Assembly (NCBI GenBank): GCA_005656395.1 | Contig: SRSI01000021.1 | Location: forward strand, 124,001 to 188,000 | Length of the DNA: 64,000 bases | Origin: Strongyloides papillosus | Taxonomy: Eukaryota; Nematoda; Chromadorea; Rhabditida; Strongyloididae | Reading direction: 5' to 3' | In this document: one piece after another, positions 32,190 through 42,183 of the stretch | How positions within the stretch are numbered: position 1 is the first letter of the stretch | Layout: each line of letters starts with the position of its first letter | Made by a program: the position numbers and the translations under genes | The notes under the pieces: model-generated | What the model was told of the DNA's origin: nothing | The model's input: only the letters and a program-made list of their open reading frames with translations | The model's database searches: none

Positions 32190-33123
32190 CACTCAAAGTC
32201 AGATTGTCACCTATAGGTGACAATGTCTTAAATTTTTAGGAATCTAAGAGATTGTCACCTACAGGTGACAAAGTCAAAAAAAAAAAGACTTTGTCACCTA
32301 GAATTTTTACTAGGTTCCAAAAGTTATTCTCTTTATGATCACAAATTAAAATAAAACTACACATATTTAAGGTAATATTTTTATTTATAAACACAAACAA
32401 TATAATAAATAAACAATTAAAACATACCTATAAACTTTTTCTGCCCTCTTTTCCAATTTCCCATTGTACCAATAAATTCAAATACTAAAAAATATGTATA
32501 TAAGTTATTAGAATGATAAACTTATCTGATATTTGTGGTTGTTTTTTATCCACTAGCACGATATTTAAATCTAAATTAAACTATCAAAATGATAGAAGCC
32601 ACTTACCCATGTAAATGAAAGTATAAATACCTCGAAAGACAATCCCAATGGCCAGTGACATTCCTAAAAACAATGGTTCAGTAGCTCATTATGGATATAT
32701 AAACTTATCTGATAGTTCTGGAAACATTCTGACAGTTGGTACTGCTGTTAAACCTAAATTTGACCATTAGAATAAAAAGCAACACTTACCTAATATTCTA
32801 ATATCATTTCAAAATCTAGAAACAAAAATTACTATAAAATTTAACTAATTTAAACTTACTTGGTAATTTGTAAGACATTTTTTCACTGGTAGCATACTTG
32901 AACTCTAGAAATAATACTAATCAACAGTAAAAACTAGACTTGTTCTTTCCAAATTCAATAAAATTAGTAAGATAAAAGTATTTTGAAATACTTCCTTAAT
33001 GTTATTTTTACAATAAACATTGGAATAGAATTTACGTATTGAAAATTCTACTTAGCAGATACTGTCACCTGTAGGTGACAATCTCAACATTGTCACCTAT
33101 AGGTGACATTTTGACTTTGAGTG
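32190..33123. mobile_element. CACT-ended non-autonomous DNA element inserted in tRNA-Ser(AGA)
   Basis: 934 bp with ends CACTCAAAGTCAGATTGTCACC (left) and, read inward from the right, CACTCAAAGTCAAAATGTCACC. The flanking duplication is 2 bp (AC on plus, at 32188-32189 and 33124-33125). Both ends carry subterminal copies of an 18-bp palindrome TGTCACCTATAGGTGACA (near 32206, 32254 and a half copy near 32295 on the left; near 33063 and 33090 on the right), a layout like the transposase-binding repeats of CACTA/CMC elements. There is no ORF, so it depends on a transposase from elsewhere. The CMC (CACTA) assignment rests on CACT termini, short duplication and subterminal repeats and is an inference. 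Confidence 0.85.
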
Positions 33124-33142
33124 ACCGCTCGGACATAGCTGC
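33124..33142 (-). pseudogene. tRNA-Ser-AGA: tRNA-Ser (AGA), 5' fragment
   Basis: The first 19 nt of the serine tRNA on the minus strand: acceptor GCAGCTA, TG, and D-arm start TCCGAGCGGT. Its last 2 nt are one copy of the target duplication of the element at 32190-33123. It pairs with the acceptor at 32126-32132. Confidence 0.92.
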
Positions 33143-33255
33143 ACAACCGAGTACAATCTAATGAGCCACTGAACAAAAATATTTAGTAATGATTTTTGAA
33201 ATCTTGTTGTATATTATGCCACAAATGAATACCATACATTATTCAAAAGAAATGT

Positions 33256-33845
33256 AGGGTTTTGCAAAAGATCTGTCAGCTTTAATAATTACCAGCAATC
33301 TGTAAAAATATTACGAATTATTTTGGGTACCTACCATTTTTGTCTAAACATTCAGGCAAAACATACATATAAAAAAGAACTATTTTTGAAATAGTGATTA
33401 TTTTTTTATCTAAAAAAAATATTTCAAAATGAGAATTAATTGTTTTTTTAAAAAAAATAATTAAATATATATTTTTAAGACATATTTAATATAATAATTT
33501 TAGGAAAATTAATTAAAAATTTACTTTTTTTTTAAATTTTGTGTTTCCCCGTCGATTTCCTATATGAAGTATGTTATGAAGGCAGTGCTAAAGAAGTGGT
33601 GCATTGCACTATCTTTATCAGAAAATAAAAAAAGTGTAATTTATTAAAAAATTACATAAAAGTGCATTTTTAAACTATCATTAACACTTTCGTGTCGAGT
33701 AAAATGTTCCATTATTTTAGAAATCATTCTAAAAAAAATTTTTATATATATACGTTATGCCTGAATGTTCATCTAGAAATCTTTTTTAAATGTATGTTTT
33801 GTCTAAACGTTTGGGCGAATGTTTAGGCAAAACTACAGTTTTCCG
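33256..33845. repeat. Imperfect inverted repeat, possible decayed DNA element
   Basis: A block near 33256-33390 (TGTAGGGTTTTGC, then GTCTAAACATTCAGGC and AAAACATACAT) is repeated in inverse orientation near 33750-33845, with extra inverted copies of the motif GTCTAAACGTTTGGGC / GCCTGAATGTTC. This resembles subterminal repeats of a decayed inverted-repeat element, but the outer ends and duplication are not clear. It starts about 115 bp upstream of the 5' end of tRNA-Ser(AGA). Confidence 0.4.
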
Positions 33846-35349
33846 TTATTTTGTAAGTTTTTCATAGTCATATAAATTGTTTTATTTTTCGCTTCTGCAC
33901 ATAGAATTTTACAATTTTTTCAAATACTAAGTGAGAAGAAAGTTTTAAACGAAGCAAAATATTATATTGTCGCATAAAATTTGACATTTTTCACAAGAAT
34001 ATATGTATTTGGCATTTTAAAGTAATAGTGAAGTAAATTTTATAACAATTATGTTATCACTTGTGAATTTGTATATAAAGCCCAAATTTTTTTATTGTAC
34101 CATATATTTCCATTTTTTTCTACTTTCTAAAAATAAAAAGTAAGTTAATTAGTATCTGTATGTCTTTTTACTATTTTATAGTACGTTTAATGAAAGTATA
34201 AGATAGAATCGCTACATTGTTTTTTAAAGTAATCATCACCAACAACTTATTTTTTTTATGCATTACTTATTTAATCTTGATATTTTTTATAATATTATGC
34301 TTATCTTAGAGTATAACTAGTTTTTTATTTTATAAAATTATTTACTAGAAGTAAAGATTCCGTGTGATGTTGTTGACATTTTAAAGAAGATCATTATTTT
34401 AACCAATCTACAAACAAAGATAAGTTTAAAAATTTTATAAAAAAAATAACGAAAAGCAAAAACTATTATTTAACTACACAAGGTATTAACAATTAAAGAT
34501 ATTTAGTTATTGGTTTTATTAAAAAAATAAAGGTTATTTTTTACAATGTATAAAAACGCGCATAGTTTTATAACTTTTCATAGGCTCGATTTTTAACAAA
34601 AATCTTTTTTAAAGACATTGTAAAAAAAATTTCGAGCTTCTTTTGTGTATAGTTTTACAAAAAAATGTAATTTCTAACAACTTTATCTATTAAAGCATAT
34701 TAAAAAAGATACTATGATATTTTAATAAATGTTTTTTGTAAGAACATTTACAATCTTACATTAAAATAACCTTTAATCTAGTATTTTGGAATGCATTGCA
34801 AAAAATATCTTAAAATTAAAGAAAAAAACAATATAGCAGAAAAACAATAGATAATTTTAACAACTTTTTAATTATTGTTTTAATTTTTATGTACGAAGTA
34901 GTTGGGATAAAATTAGTCACAAATAAAAAAAATTCAAATTTTATTAAATAGGAGAGATTTATTATATTTCACATGAAAACTTTCTCTTTTTTTCCGTGTA
35001 ATTTTTTAGAAATATAAATATACTAAAATATTTAACAAAAGTAGAACTATAATTTTTAAAATATTACATTAAATTAATGCCAATTATAACACAAAAAATA
35101 TTTATATTTGCAATTAGTCTCACAATCTACTTTAACATAATTTTAATGCATTAAATGCGCAAAAAATATAGGAAAAATTGTATAAGAAAATAAATTTTTA
35201 ATAATTTGTCACTTTATTTAAAATAAATATAAATTGCATTAGAAATTATTAAACAATTGGAAATTATTACAAAAAGGTAATATAGGTTGAGATAATATGA
35301 TGTAAAAATTTTAATAATATTTCCCTAGAAGTAAAAGTGCCCCACCATG
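33846..35349. other. AT-rich spacer, nothing recognised
   Basis: About 1.5 kb of AT-rich DNA before tRNA-Asn, without a recognised feature. Confidence 0.6.
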
Positions 35350-35351
35350 GC

Positions 35352-35420
<69 letters not shown>

Positions 35421-35423
35421 GCG
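35350..35423 (+). tRNA. tRNA-Asn-GTT: tRNA-Asn (GTT)
   Basis: A complete 74-nt cloverleaf: acceptor GCCTCCG with CGGGGGC (one T-G), D-arm TGGCGCAATCGGTTAGCGC, anticodon GTT in TTCGGCTGTTAACCGAA, and T-arm GGTGGTTCAAGCCCACC. No intron or insertion. Confidence 0.95.
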
Positions 35424-35539
35424 TCTATTTTTGCTTTTAATCACAATTCTTACATGAAATTATTTTAAAATGTTTTTATTAATTTTATTTAAAACTGTCA
35501 AAAATGTATTTTACAAAAAAAGCAGAGAATGGAAATTAC

Positions 35540-35548
35540 GGTTCCATG
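35540..35548 (+). pseudogene. tRNA-Gln-TTG: tRNA-Gln (TTG), 5' nine bases cut off by insertion
   Basis: GGTTCCATG, the expected first nine bases of eukaryotic tRNA-Gln. It pairs seven for seven with TGGAACC at 36516-36522. It is separated from the rest of the gene by the 910-bp element that starts at 35549. Confidence 0.8.
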
Positions 35549-36458
35549 CACTCAAACTGAAAGTGTTAGGTCGAGCTAACATTTCCGCAATACGCTGACT
35601 TGAGTTAACATATTTTATAATATAATTTGTATAGTATGTACCAAGGTACTTTTTTTGATTGAGTTAAAATACTTTTCATGCTTTACAGGTTATCATAATA
35701 AGTAATTTATACAATTTACTAACAATAACAATGTAAAGGAATTAAAATAATCGTCATAGCAAATAGTAGCAAAATTTTACCTGTATAACATATGATTTTT
35801 TAATGATATTATTTCAATATATGCCTTACATTTTCTATAAAAATATTTAATAGATAAAAAAAAATTTTATTTAGAAAATAAATTAATAGTATAAAAAAGT
35901 CAGTTTATCTAACTTTAATTTTTAATTTTTTTGTATTAAAAATAAACTAATAATATAGGTATCAAATTTTGTTGACTTTAATTATAAAATTTCTTTATAC
36001 TAAAAGTAAATTGAAAATATAAAAAAATAAGTTTTGATGACTCTTATTTAAATTTTCGTTGTATTAAAAATAATTTAATAACATAAAAATTCAAATTTCA
36101 TTTATTTTTATTCTAGCTGATACTTATTTCAGAGAAACCAAGTTTCGCTAGCTTAATTGGTTAAATTAGTAAAATTCATTCGTTGACTTGTTGTCCCCAA
36201 GTTCCATTTCTCCTCCTTGTAATTGTTGGTTGTCAAGTTCGTTCTTCTTCTCCTTTCTCGGTTAAATGGTTAGTATTTGTAGATCTTGAGTTGTTATGTG
36301 TAGGATTATTTGAATGTTAAGAAATGTTTTTGTTTTTTCTAAAAATTTGAATATGTTAGGTCGAATTTTTGAATATGTTAGGTCAACCTAACACTTTCCT
36401 TAAAAACAAATGTTTTTGACCAAAATGTTAGGTCGAGCTAACATTTTCGTTTCCAGTG
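35549..36458. mobile_element. CACT-ended non-autonomous DNA element inserted in tRNA-Gln
   Basis: 910 bp. The left end reads CACTCAAACTGAAAGTGTTAG and the right end, read inward, CACTGGAAACGAAAATGTTAG. The two align without gaps for about 36 bp, with about eight mismatches, including a palindromic block TGTTAGGTCGAGCTAACA. Further full or half copies of that block lie near 36355, 36376 and 36425, and half copies near 35565. Flanks are consistent with a 2-bp duplication TG (35547-35548 and 36459-36460). No ORF is present. CACT ends, subterminal 18-bp palindromes, length and insertion in a tRNA gene match the element at 32190-33123, but the palindrome sequence differs, so it is a separate family. 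Confidence 0.82.
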
Positions 36459-36523
36459 TGGTGTAGCGGTTAGCACTCAGGACTTTGAATCCTGCGACCC
36501 GAGTTCAAATCTCGGTGGAACCT
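36449..36523 (+). tRNA. tRNA-Gln-TTG: tRNA-Gln (TTG), altered 5' end
   Basis: From 36459 the gene is normal: TGGTGTAGCGGTTAGCAC (A box), anticodon TTG in CAGGACTTTGAATCCTG, T-arm CCGAGTTCAAATCTCGG, acceptor TGGAACC and T. The original nine-base 5' end was moved to 35540. In its place the end of the inserted element gives GTTTCCA plus GTG, which pairs six of seven with TGGAACC but adds three bases before position 8. Both Pol III boxes survive, so transcription is possible, but correct 5' maturation is doubtful. It is better treated as probably defective. Confidence 0.7.
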
Positions 36524-37552
36524 TGTTTTAGAAAGTTATATTTATCTTTTTCTAATTATATAATAAAAATATTATAGATTTCATAGACTTTTTCTACTTT
36601 TGTACTGAAATTTCACTGATATTTTATAAAATGAAACTGTATCTATATTAAACTACAAAAATTTGCACTATTATTATATAAGAATATAGTATTTTTTAAA
36701 ATATATATGAAATAATTTTACTCCTTTTAAAGTTTACAAATTTTCTACTATACATGGCAACTAAGTGTAAATCAAATTAAGTATAACAAAACTGAACTTT
36801 CTTGTAAATGAATTTATGAATAATAAAAATTAAGAGTTGTTAAAAGAAATTAAGATTGCATTTAAATTAAAGAAATTTTTTTAACTTTAATATCTTAAAA
36901 TAGTAATGTATTTATTTTATAACAGTAATATTTTAATTTGTATATAATCATTTAGTCATAAATTTTAATAGTCTTTTAATCAAAGTACTAAAAAATTTTT
37001 AATGTTAAGTATAGCTTTTTCTGATGACATTTTTTGGCTTATGATTGATCGCGTATAAATTGGACATTGAAAATGTGTTAAATTAAGGAAACCACAAAAG
37101 ATGACATTTTCTTTGTCCTTACTAGAATTGCTAACTGTCATAATTTATATTAGAAATTTGAAAATGTTGTATAATTGCTAAATGAAAGGATTTTTTACTT
37201 GAGCAAAAGAATTGTTTCATAAGGTAACTTTTAACAAATACTTATTTATATTGTAATTTTTACTAGAGGTGGGGCATAAAATAAAAAATATTTAACATTT
37301 ACACACTTTATGTAAAAATTTAAAATTATTAAAATAGTAATGTTAAAACCAAAAATTATGTTAAACAATAAATACTATTTTAATAGGTATTTTCTTCTTT
37401 ATTTAAGTTCTATGATAAAGTCATCATTTATAAAATTTAATTATTAAATAAATGTTTGTATATTTAATTGATTATTGTTATTAATGATTTATATTCTATG
37501 TAGAATTTGAAAATATTTTTGTAGAATGAAAAAAGTTGATAAATATTTAGAG
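36524..37552. other. AT-rich spacer, nothing recognised
   Basis: About 1 kb of AT-rich DNA between tRNA-Gln and the 3.3 kb inverted-repeat element. No feature was recognised. Confidence 0.6.
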
Positions 37553-38172
37553 TACACACAAAACCTAATGGTGTCGTGCAGTTTATGCTAAACCATCATT
37601 AACGGTTTGATGAAAAACGACATGTTACATTTTAATTTAAACTGCATAATGACATTTATATTAAAAATTTTAATTTGTGGTTTAGTTAAAAATTAGGTAA
37701 ATTTGTTTTTGCATATAATGTACAATACATTTTTTTACAAAATGTCTTTGATAAAACTACACGATGTCATTTTATATAATTTTGTAATAATTATCAATTT
37801 TAATAAAAAAGTTTATTTATAAACATAAATATTACGAATTTTCAAGTTAAACATTTCATTTGTATTAGATAGTAATATTATTATAGAAATTTTTTTAACA
37901 ATACTTTTATTAATTCATAAAAAAAAGTATTTTTATTTATCAATCGGTGCATTAAAAAATATTTTTTATTTTGGAAATAACTTCGTGACATCCTGTGTTA
38001 TTAAATCACCACGGGTTGAAAAAAAATTAATTTATCCATAAGTGTCGAGAATCATCTATAAGAATAAGTGATGTTATTTACGCAATTGATTTATGTAAAC
38101 AAAAGATCGGTAGATTGAATCAAAAAAGAGATAAATGTTTCTATGAAACTAAGTAGGTTTTAAAAGACAAGA

Positions 38173-38450
38173 ATGGCCAAAGAAAAAGAAGAGCAGGAAT
38201 AACCAGAAAAAACATCGTTGTCGGTTGATAACAAAAAATTTTGTGAATAAACTTCCTGAATACCCATAACCATATATAAAAAAAACTCACAACTGGATTC
38301 ATCTATATTAACGATAAAAGCTCTTGGACTAGGTGATTCAGAAGAGTTAAAACAGAATGGACTAAAAAAAATAGTTGATTCAATACAAATGAAGCTGAAA
38401 ATAATCTTCAACAACATGATGCACTGGATAATAATAATAATCCATCTTAA
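38173..38450 (+). pseudogene. Decayed ORF a, unknown
   Basis: Begins MAKEKEEQE, then hits stops near codon 10, 27 and 30. The part DSSILTIKALGLGDSEELKQ is fluent, and a +1 shift near IVDSIQ leads to an Asn/Gln-rich acidic end NEAENNLQQHDALDNNNNPS before a stop. Family unknown. It is the first of four decayed ORFs on the plus strand in this element. Confidence 0.35.
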
Positions 38451-38779
38451 TCCAATAGAAATTAAAATGTTTTATAATGATTAGAATATACACTATTAGA
38501 AACATATATTTTAAAGTTTTTATACAATTTATCCGTAAATTTACATTTACAATTTGCTAAACTATTATGTCTAAATATTCGTTGAAGTTGTTTAAAAAGA
38601 TTCACGAGAGTAGTATCAACTTTTATCATCAAATTATTCAAGTATGAAAATGCGTATTTGCAAAATATTTGTCAGAAAATAACTTTCCAAATATATTTTG
38701 TATAGTAAATGTTAATTCTTTTTAATAACAAGATTTTTTATCAATAGCTTAATCTAAATGTTCTTCCCAAAGCACCGAG

Positions 38780-39104
38780 AAATTCGGACAATAAAAATTA
38801 GGCGACTGGGAAAAGTGGTAGAGGAAGCAAAAAGAAAGGTGATTTAACAAAGAAGTTCGCAACAAGGAATTTCTACAGAGGTACGTAGGAAACTATTCTA
38901 TCATTAGCAAATGCAGCTCTTCCTAAACAACTTGAGAAAGAAAATTTGGCTCCAGAAAATATTGCAAAATGTATATATAAAGAAATATCAACCGATCTTG
39001 ATGAAACTTTTAACAATAAAATAATATATTCTAAAAATAATCATAGTTTAACAAGAAAAAGTGAGCAAAAGAATAATGGAAAAGTAATAAAACATAATGG
39101 ATAA
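38780..39104 (+). pseudogene. Decayed ORF b, unknown
   Basis: A basic Gly/Ser/Lys-rich start (TGKSGRGSKKKGDLTKKF) followed after an in-frame stop by LANAALPKQLEKENLAPENI and a charged tail ending GKVIKHNG. At least two stops interrupt the frame. No family was recognised. The composition is clearly less AT-biased than the flanks, supporting a coding past. Confidence 0.35.
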
Positions 39105-39281
39105 ACATTATATGAAACATTTTGTATCTTAAAATAAGGTGCATAACATTTCGCAGATATTTTAAATAGTTATTTTTAATATATTCTTTTAAAGACAAAA
39201 TAAGAGTAGATTTGAAGGATTATCTTTTTAAGAACACTAGAATTGAGTTTGCAAAATTTTATTTTATCTATAATCTCTGAA

Positions 39282-39817
39282 ATGCCAGTCAAAAAATTAT
39301 CATCTTCAAGAACAAGAAATAAAATAATAAATGAGATAGATTGCGATAATGATATAAAGGAAGATGTACTGTCTCTATAAACATCAAGAACTTTTTGAGA
39401 CGTTAATCTCTTCCATGAAGCAGTAAAAACTTTAGAAACAAAAATAGTTATGAATTATTTTTCAAAAAATCTCACGAATTACTAATACCAGACTTGATAT
39501 CTAGTTATAAGTATGGAATTTTTAAGACTTTACAAGAATCAATTCATCATGGAACATCTCTTTTATTTGATCTTTTAAATCTTTATGCTGATAAGTATAA
39601 AATAACAGTATCAAGACCCAGTTAATTTGTAGCAAATGTTATACTTAACTTAAAGAATTCAAGTCTATTTAATGAATATGAAATTTGTTTCCTTACTTCA
39701 GCACAGGGGGCAGTAATTGAAATATTTAAATCAAAGGAAAATACTGACGGTACATTGAAAGAACATTTAGATGAAGCTGTTGAAAAGATGAAAAATATTG
39801 TTATTAATAAGACTTAA
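39282..39817 (+). pseudogene. Decayed ORF c, unknown
   Basis: Begins MPVKKLSSSRTRNKIINEID with stops near codons 33 and 38 and one frameshift near 39465. The second half is fluent: LIPDLISSYKYGIFKTLQES, LLFDLLNLYADKYKITVSRP, one stop, then FVANVILNLKNSSLFNEYEI and a charged C-terminus EAVEKMKNIVINKT. About 175 residues in all. Unknown family; probably a soluble, helical protein. Confidence 0.4.
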
Positions 39818-40090
39818 TATTTATTTTATGTTGTGAGGACCCTGCTCCCTGTTTATTACTAATAAAAAATTTTAAATTATTATATGATTTATTTTTTTAA
39901 AACATACTAATAAAAAGCTAATAAAATATTAATGTGAAAAATCACTTGGAATTTCTAATACATTTTGTTTTTTTAAATGGAAAGTTTTAATTTAGTTTTA
40001 AAATGTATACCGGTTGTTGTTTATTTTCAAAATAATGTTTATTCTTTAATATTTATATATTTTATTAACTTTTCTTTTTAGACTAAAATT

Positions 40091-40350
40091 ATGATGTCAC
40101 CGAAACAGGGAGCTATTATTTCTAAATTGGAACAAAGACGGGCTGAACTAATAAATCAAATTAAAAAAAGATATTTTTAAAATTAAAAGATAATCACAGA
40201 ACTGGTGTTGTAGAAGTATCACATGAAAGTAGCCGTTACAGGATTCTTAGAGATAACTTTTTAAGACCTACAACGAATCTTGACAGGATGGCTGACAGGA
40301 TGAATGAAGCTGAAAAAAAAGTAAAAAATATGAAAGATAATACTGGATGA
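40091..40350 (+). pseudogene. Decayed ORF d, small coiled-coil-like protein
   Basis: Begins MMSPKQGAIISKLEQRRAEL and continues to KKRYF. A frameshift near 40180 then leads to DNHRTGVVEVSHESSRYRIL, NFLRPTTNLDRMADRMNEAE and KKVKNMKDNTG before a stop. With the single shift allowed it would be about 85 residues with heptad-like charged helices at both ends. Function unknown. Confidence 0.4.
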
Positions 40351-41247
40351 ATTTATTTATTTTAACCGGTGGTTTAATTATTTTAAAAGTTTTTTACTGG
40401 TTGTTTTATATTATTTTTTGTGTAATTTTATGTTGTAATAAATAAAATTTCATTTATTATATTTTGTAAACGATTTTATTATTAATATTATTTATAAAGT
40501 TTTAATTTATAGTTGAGTAAAAAATAATACGTTTTTTTATAAACCAACATAAAGCAATCTTTTATAAAAATACATCAAAAAATTTTATATGAAACCGACA
40601 CATGAATTTTATATAAAACCGACATTTTGAAAAAAGGTATAAACTGCATATTATTAATTCATTCAAAAATGCTTATGTTAGTTTCATACATTTTTTTTAT
40701 ATTAAACTGCTCTTTTGCATTTTTATTTATTTTGAAAGAAGGTCTAATAAACTGCTCGTGCAGTCTATATTGTTTTGCATATGGGTCTGTCTAACAGACC
40801 GTTTTTTTAGTTTTTGTGTGTATCACTATTCTATTTTTTAGTAATATAGTTAAATAATGAACTTTTTTGTGTTTAATAATGCATTATAAAATACTTTAAG
40901 AATTATCTTTATGTTATTTTTGTTATTTCTAATTAACCCTTTATTTTATTTGAGTTATAGAATATTTATAAAAATTAAGTTAAATCTTTAAAAAAGTTGT
41001 TTATATTTCCATAACTCTTAGAGTTGGAAACATAATAAAAGGTTATTAAAATATTTTTGTACTGGCAAATTTTAAACAAAATACTTTAAATGGTCGTGAA
41101 ATAATAATTTTACCAAAACGTATTAGTTGTCAAAAGATATATTACGTAAATAAATATAGTTGTAGAGAAATAGTCATTTACACAAATGTTTTAGCATTTT
41201 ATCTAAAAAAATTTTTTTTTGAGAAATAAGGCGGTTGGGCCCCAAGT

Positions 41248-42177
41248 GGTGGCAAGTCATTTCTTCAATATTTTGTACCAAAAAGGCAAAACGTTATTAC
41301 AACCAAAAAAATTGCGCGAACATTTACAAATAATTAACTTCTATCATATAATAAGCAATTTAAATTACGTTGATTAATTTTTTTACCTGGGAAAGTAACT
41401 ATCTTATAAAATAAAATAGTATTTATTTTAAAAGCTTATTGGAATTTAATTATAAAAAAAATAATTTTTAGAAATGTAATAAATAATTTGCTGATATGAT
41501 AATTAAAGTCTAAATAAAAGTAATAAATAATTACATTTTTCATTTTCCACAATCTTTTTATTGTCTATTTAACTAAATATATAAATTAACAATGTCATTA
41601 TCTTAGGGACTTATTAAGAAGAATGCATCAATATTAAAAAATTGGTAACTAAATAAAAAAAATGTATCAATTAATAATAAGTGCTTTATCTATGTTGTTC
41701 AATGTTATGATAATTTTAGTATGTCTATGTTAAGAAACAACAAACATTTACGGTGTTCTTTTACCAACTAAACAAATGACTATATAAACCTTAATAGCTT
41801 TAATGAAAAAAGATTATTTTATTAAATAAAATTCCTATTGATAAATGAACTATATATATAAATTTATACACTATATATTACCATAAAATTAACAATTAAT
41901 TCGAATTTATAGTAACTTATACATACATTTTTAGAATACTATCAAAAATACATTTTGAAAAAACATTTTCCACAATCTACAAAATTGTGGTTTCAATTGC
42001 ACTCTAACTCATATTTATCACCACTTCCTTATCATTAAATTAATATTCAACTTCTTTTTTTATAAATATAAAATTTTCTATCTTGGAAAAACGTTTGCCG
42101 CGTATTTAAAAAATAATTTTGGTTGGAATAATGTTTTGCCTTTTTGGTGCAAAATATTGAAGAAATGACTTGCCACC
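41248..42177. mobile_element. Terminal-inverted-repeat element at the 5' end of tRNA-Leu (8-bp duplication)
   Basis: 930 bp with about 60-bp inverted repeats beginning GGTGGCAAGTCATTTC, only a few mismatches between ends. The 8-bp duplication CCCCAAGT flanks it (41240-41247 and 42178-42185). The last two bases of the right copy are the first two bases of tRNA-Leu, so the insertion point is at the transcription start or 5' end of the gene. An 8-bp duplication fits hAT or some Mutator-like elements. The terminus GGTGGCAAGT resembles GGTAGCACGT of the 6.05 kb element in tRNA-Ser. No ORF is present. Confidence 0.9.
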
Positions 42178-42183
42178 CCCCAA

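Larger units (their letters stand above)
37553..40822 (+). mobile_element. Decayed 3.3-kb inverted-repeat element with four broken small ORFs
   Basis: The left end TACACACAAAACCTAATGG and the right end, read inward, TACACACAAAAACTAA form short inverted termini, with a possible TA duplication. Both ends also carry TCGTGCAGT blocks in direct orientation. On the plus strand four stretches look like decayed genes (38173-38450, about 38780-39104, 39282-39817, 40091-40350), each with one or a few stops or frameshifts, separated by AT-rich gaps. None was assigned to a family. The same TACACACAAAACCTAA end occurs on the element at 57604-59118. A multi-gene DNA transposon or an integrated virus-like element are both possible. 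Confidence 0.5.

Noticed and set aside
32190..33123. CRISPR-like array from the repeated GTCACCTATAGGTGAC motif
   Set aside because: The copies sit only near the two ends of an inverted-repeat element, with irregular spacing and in a eukaryotic context.
38160..38417. 85-codon minus-strand ORF
   Set aside because: It is antisense to the decayed plus-strand ORF a of the 3.3-kb element, and Ser/Phe-rich by composition.
5736..42177. The tRNA-inserted elements as Dada DNA transposons, known to target tRNA genes
   Set aside because: Dada makes 6-7 bp duplications. The cases here have 10, 2, 2 and 8 bp, and no Dada-type transposase is present.
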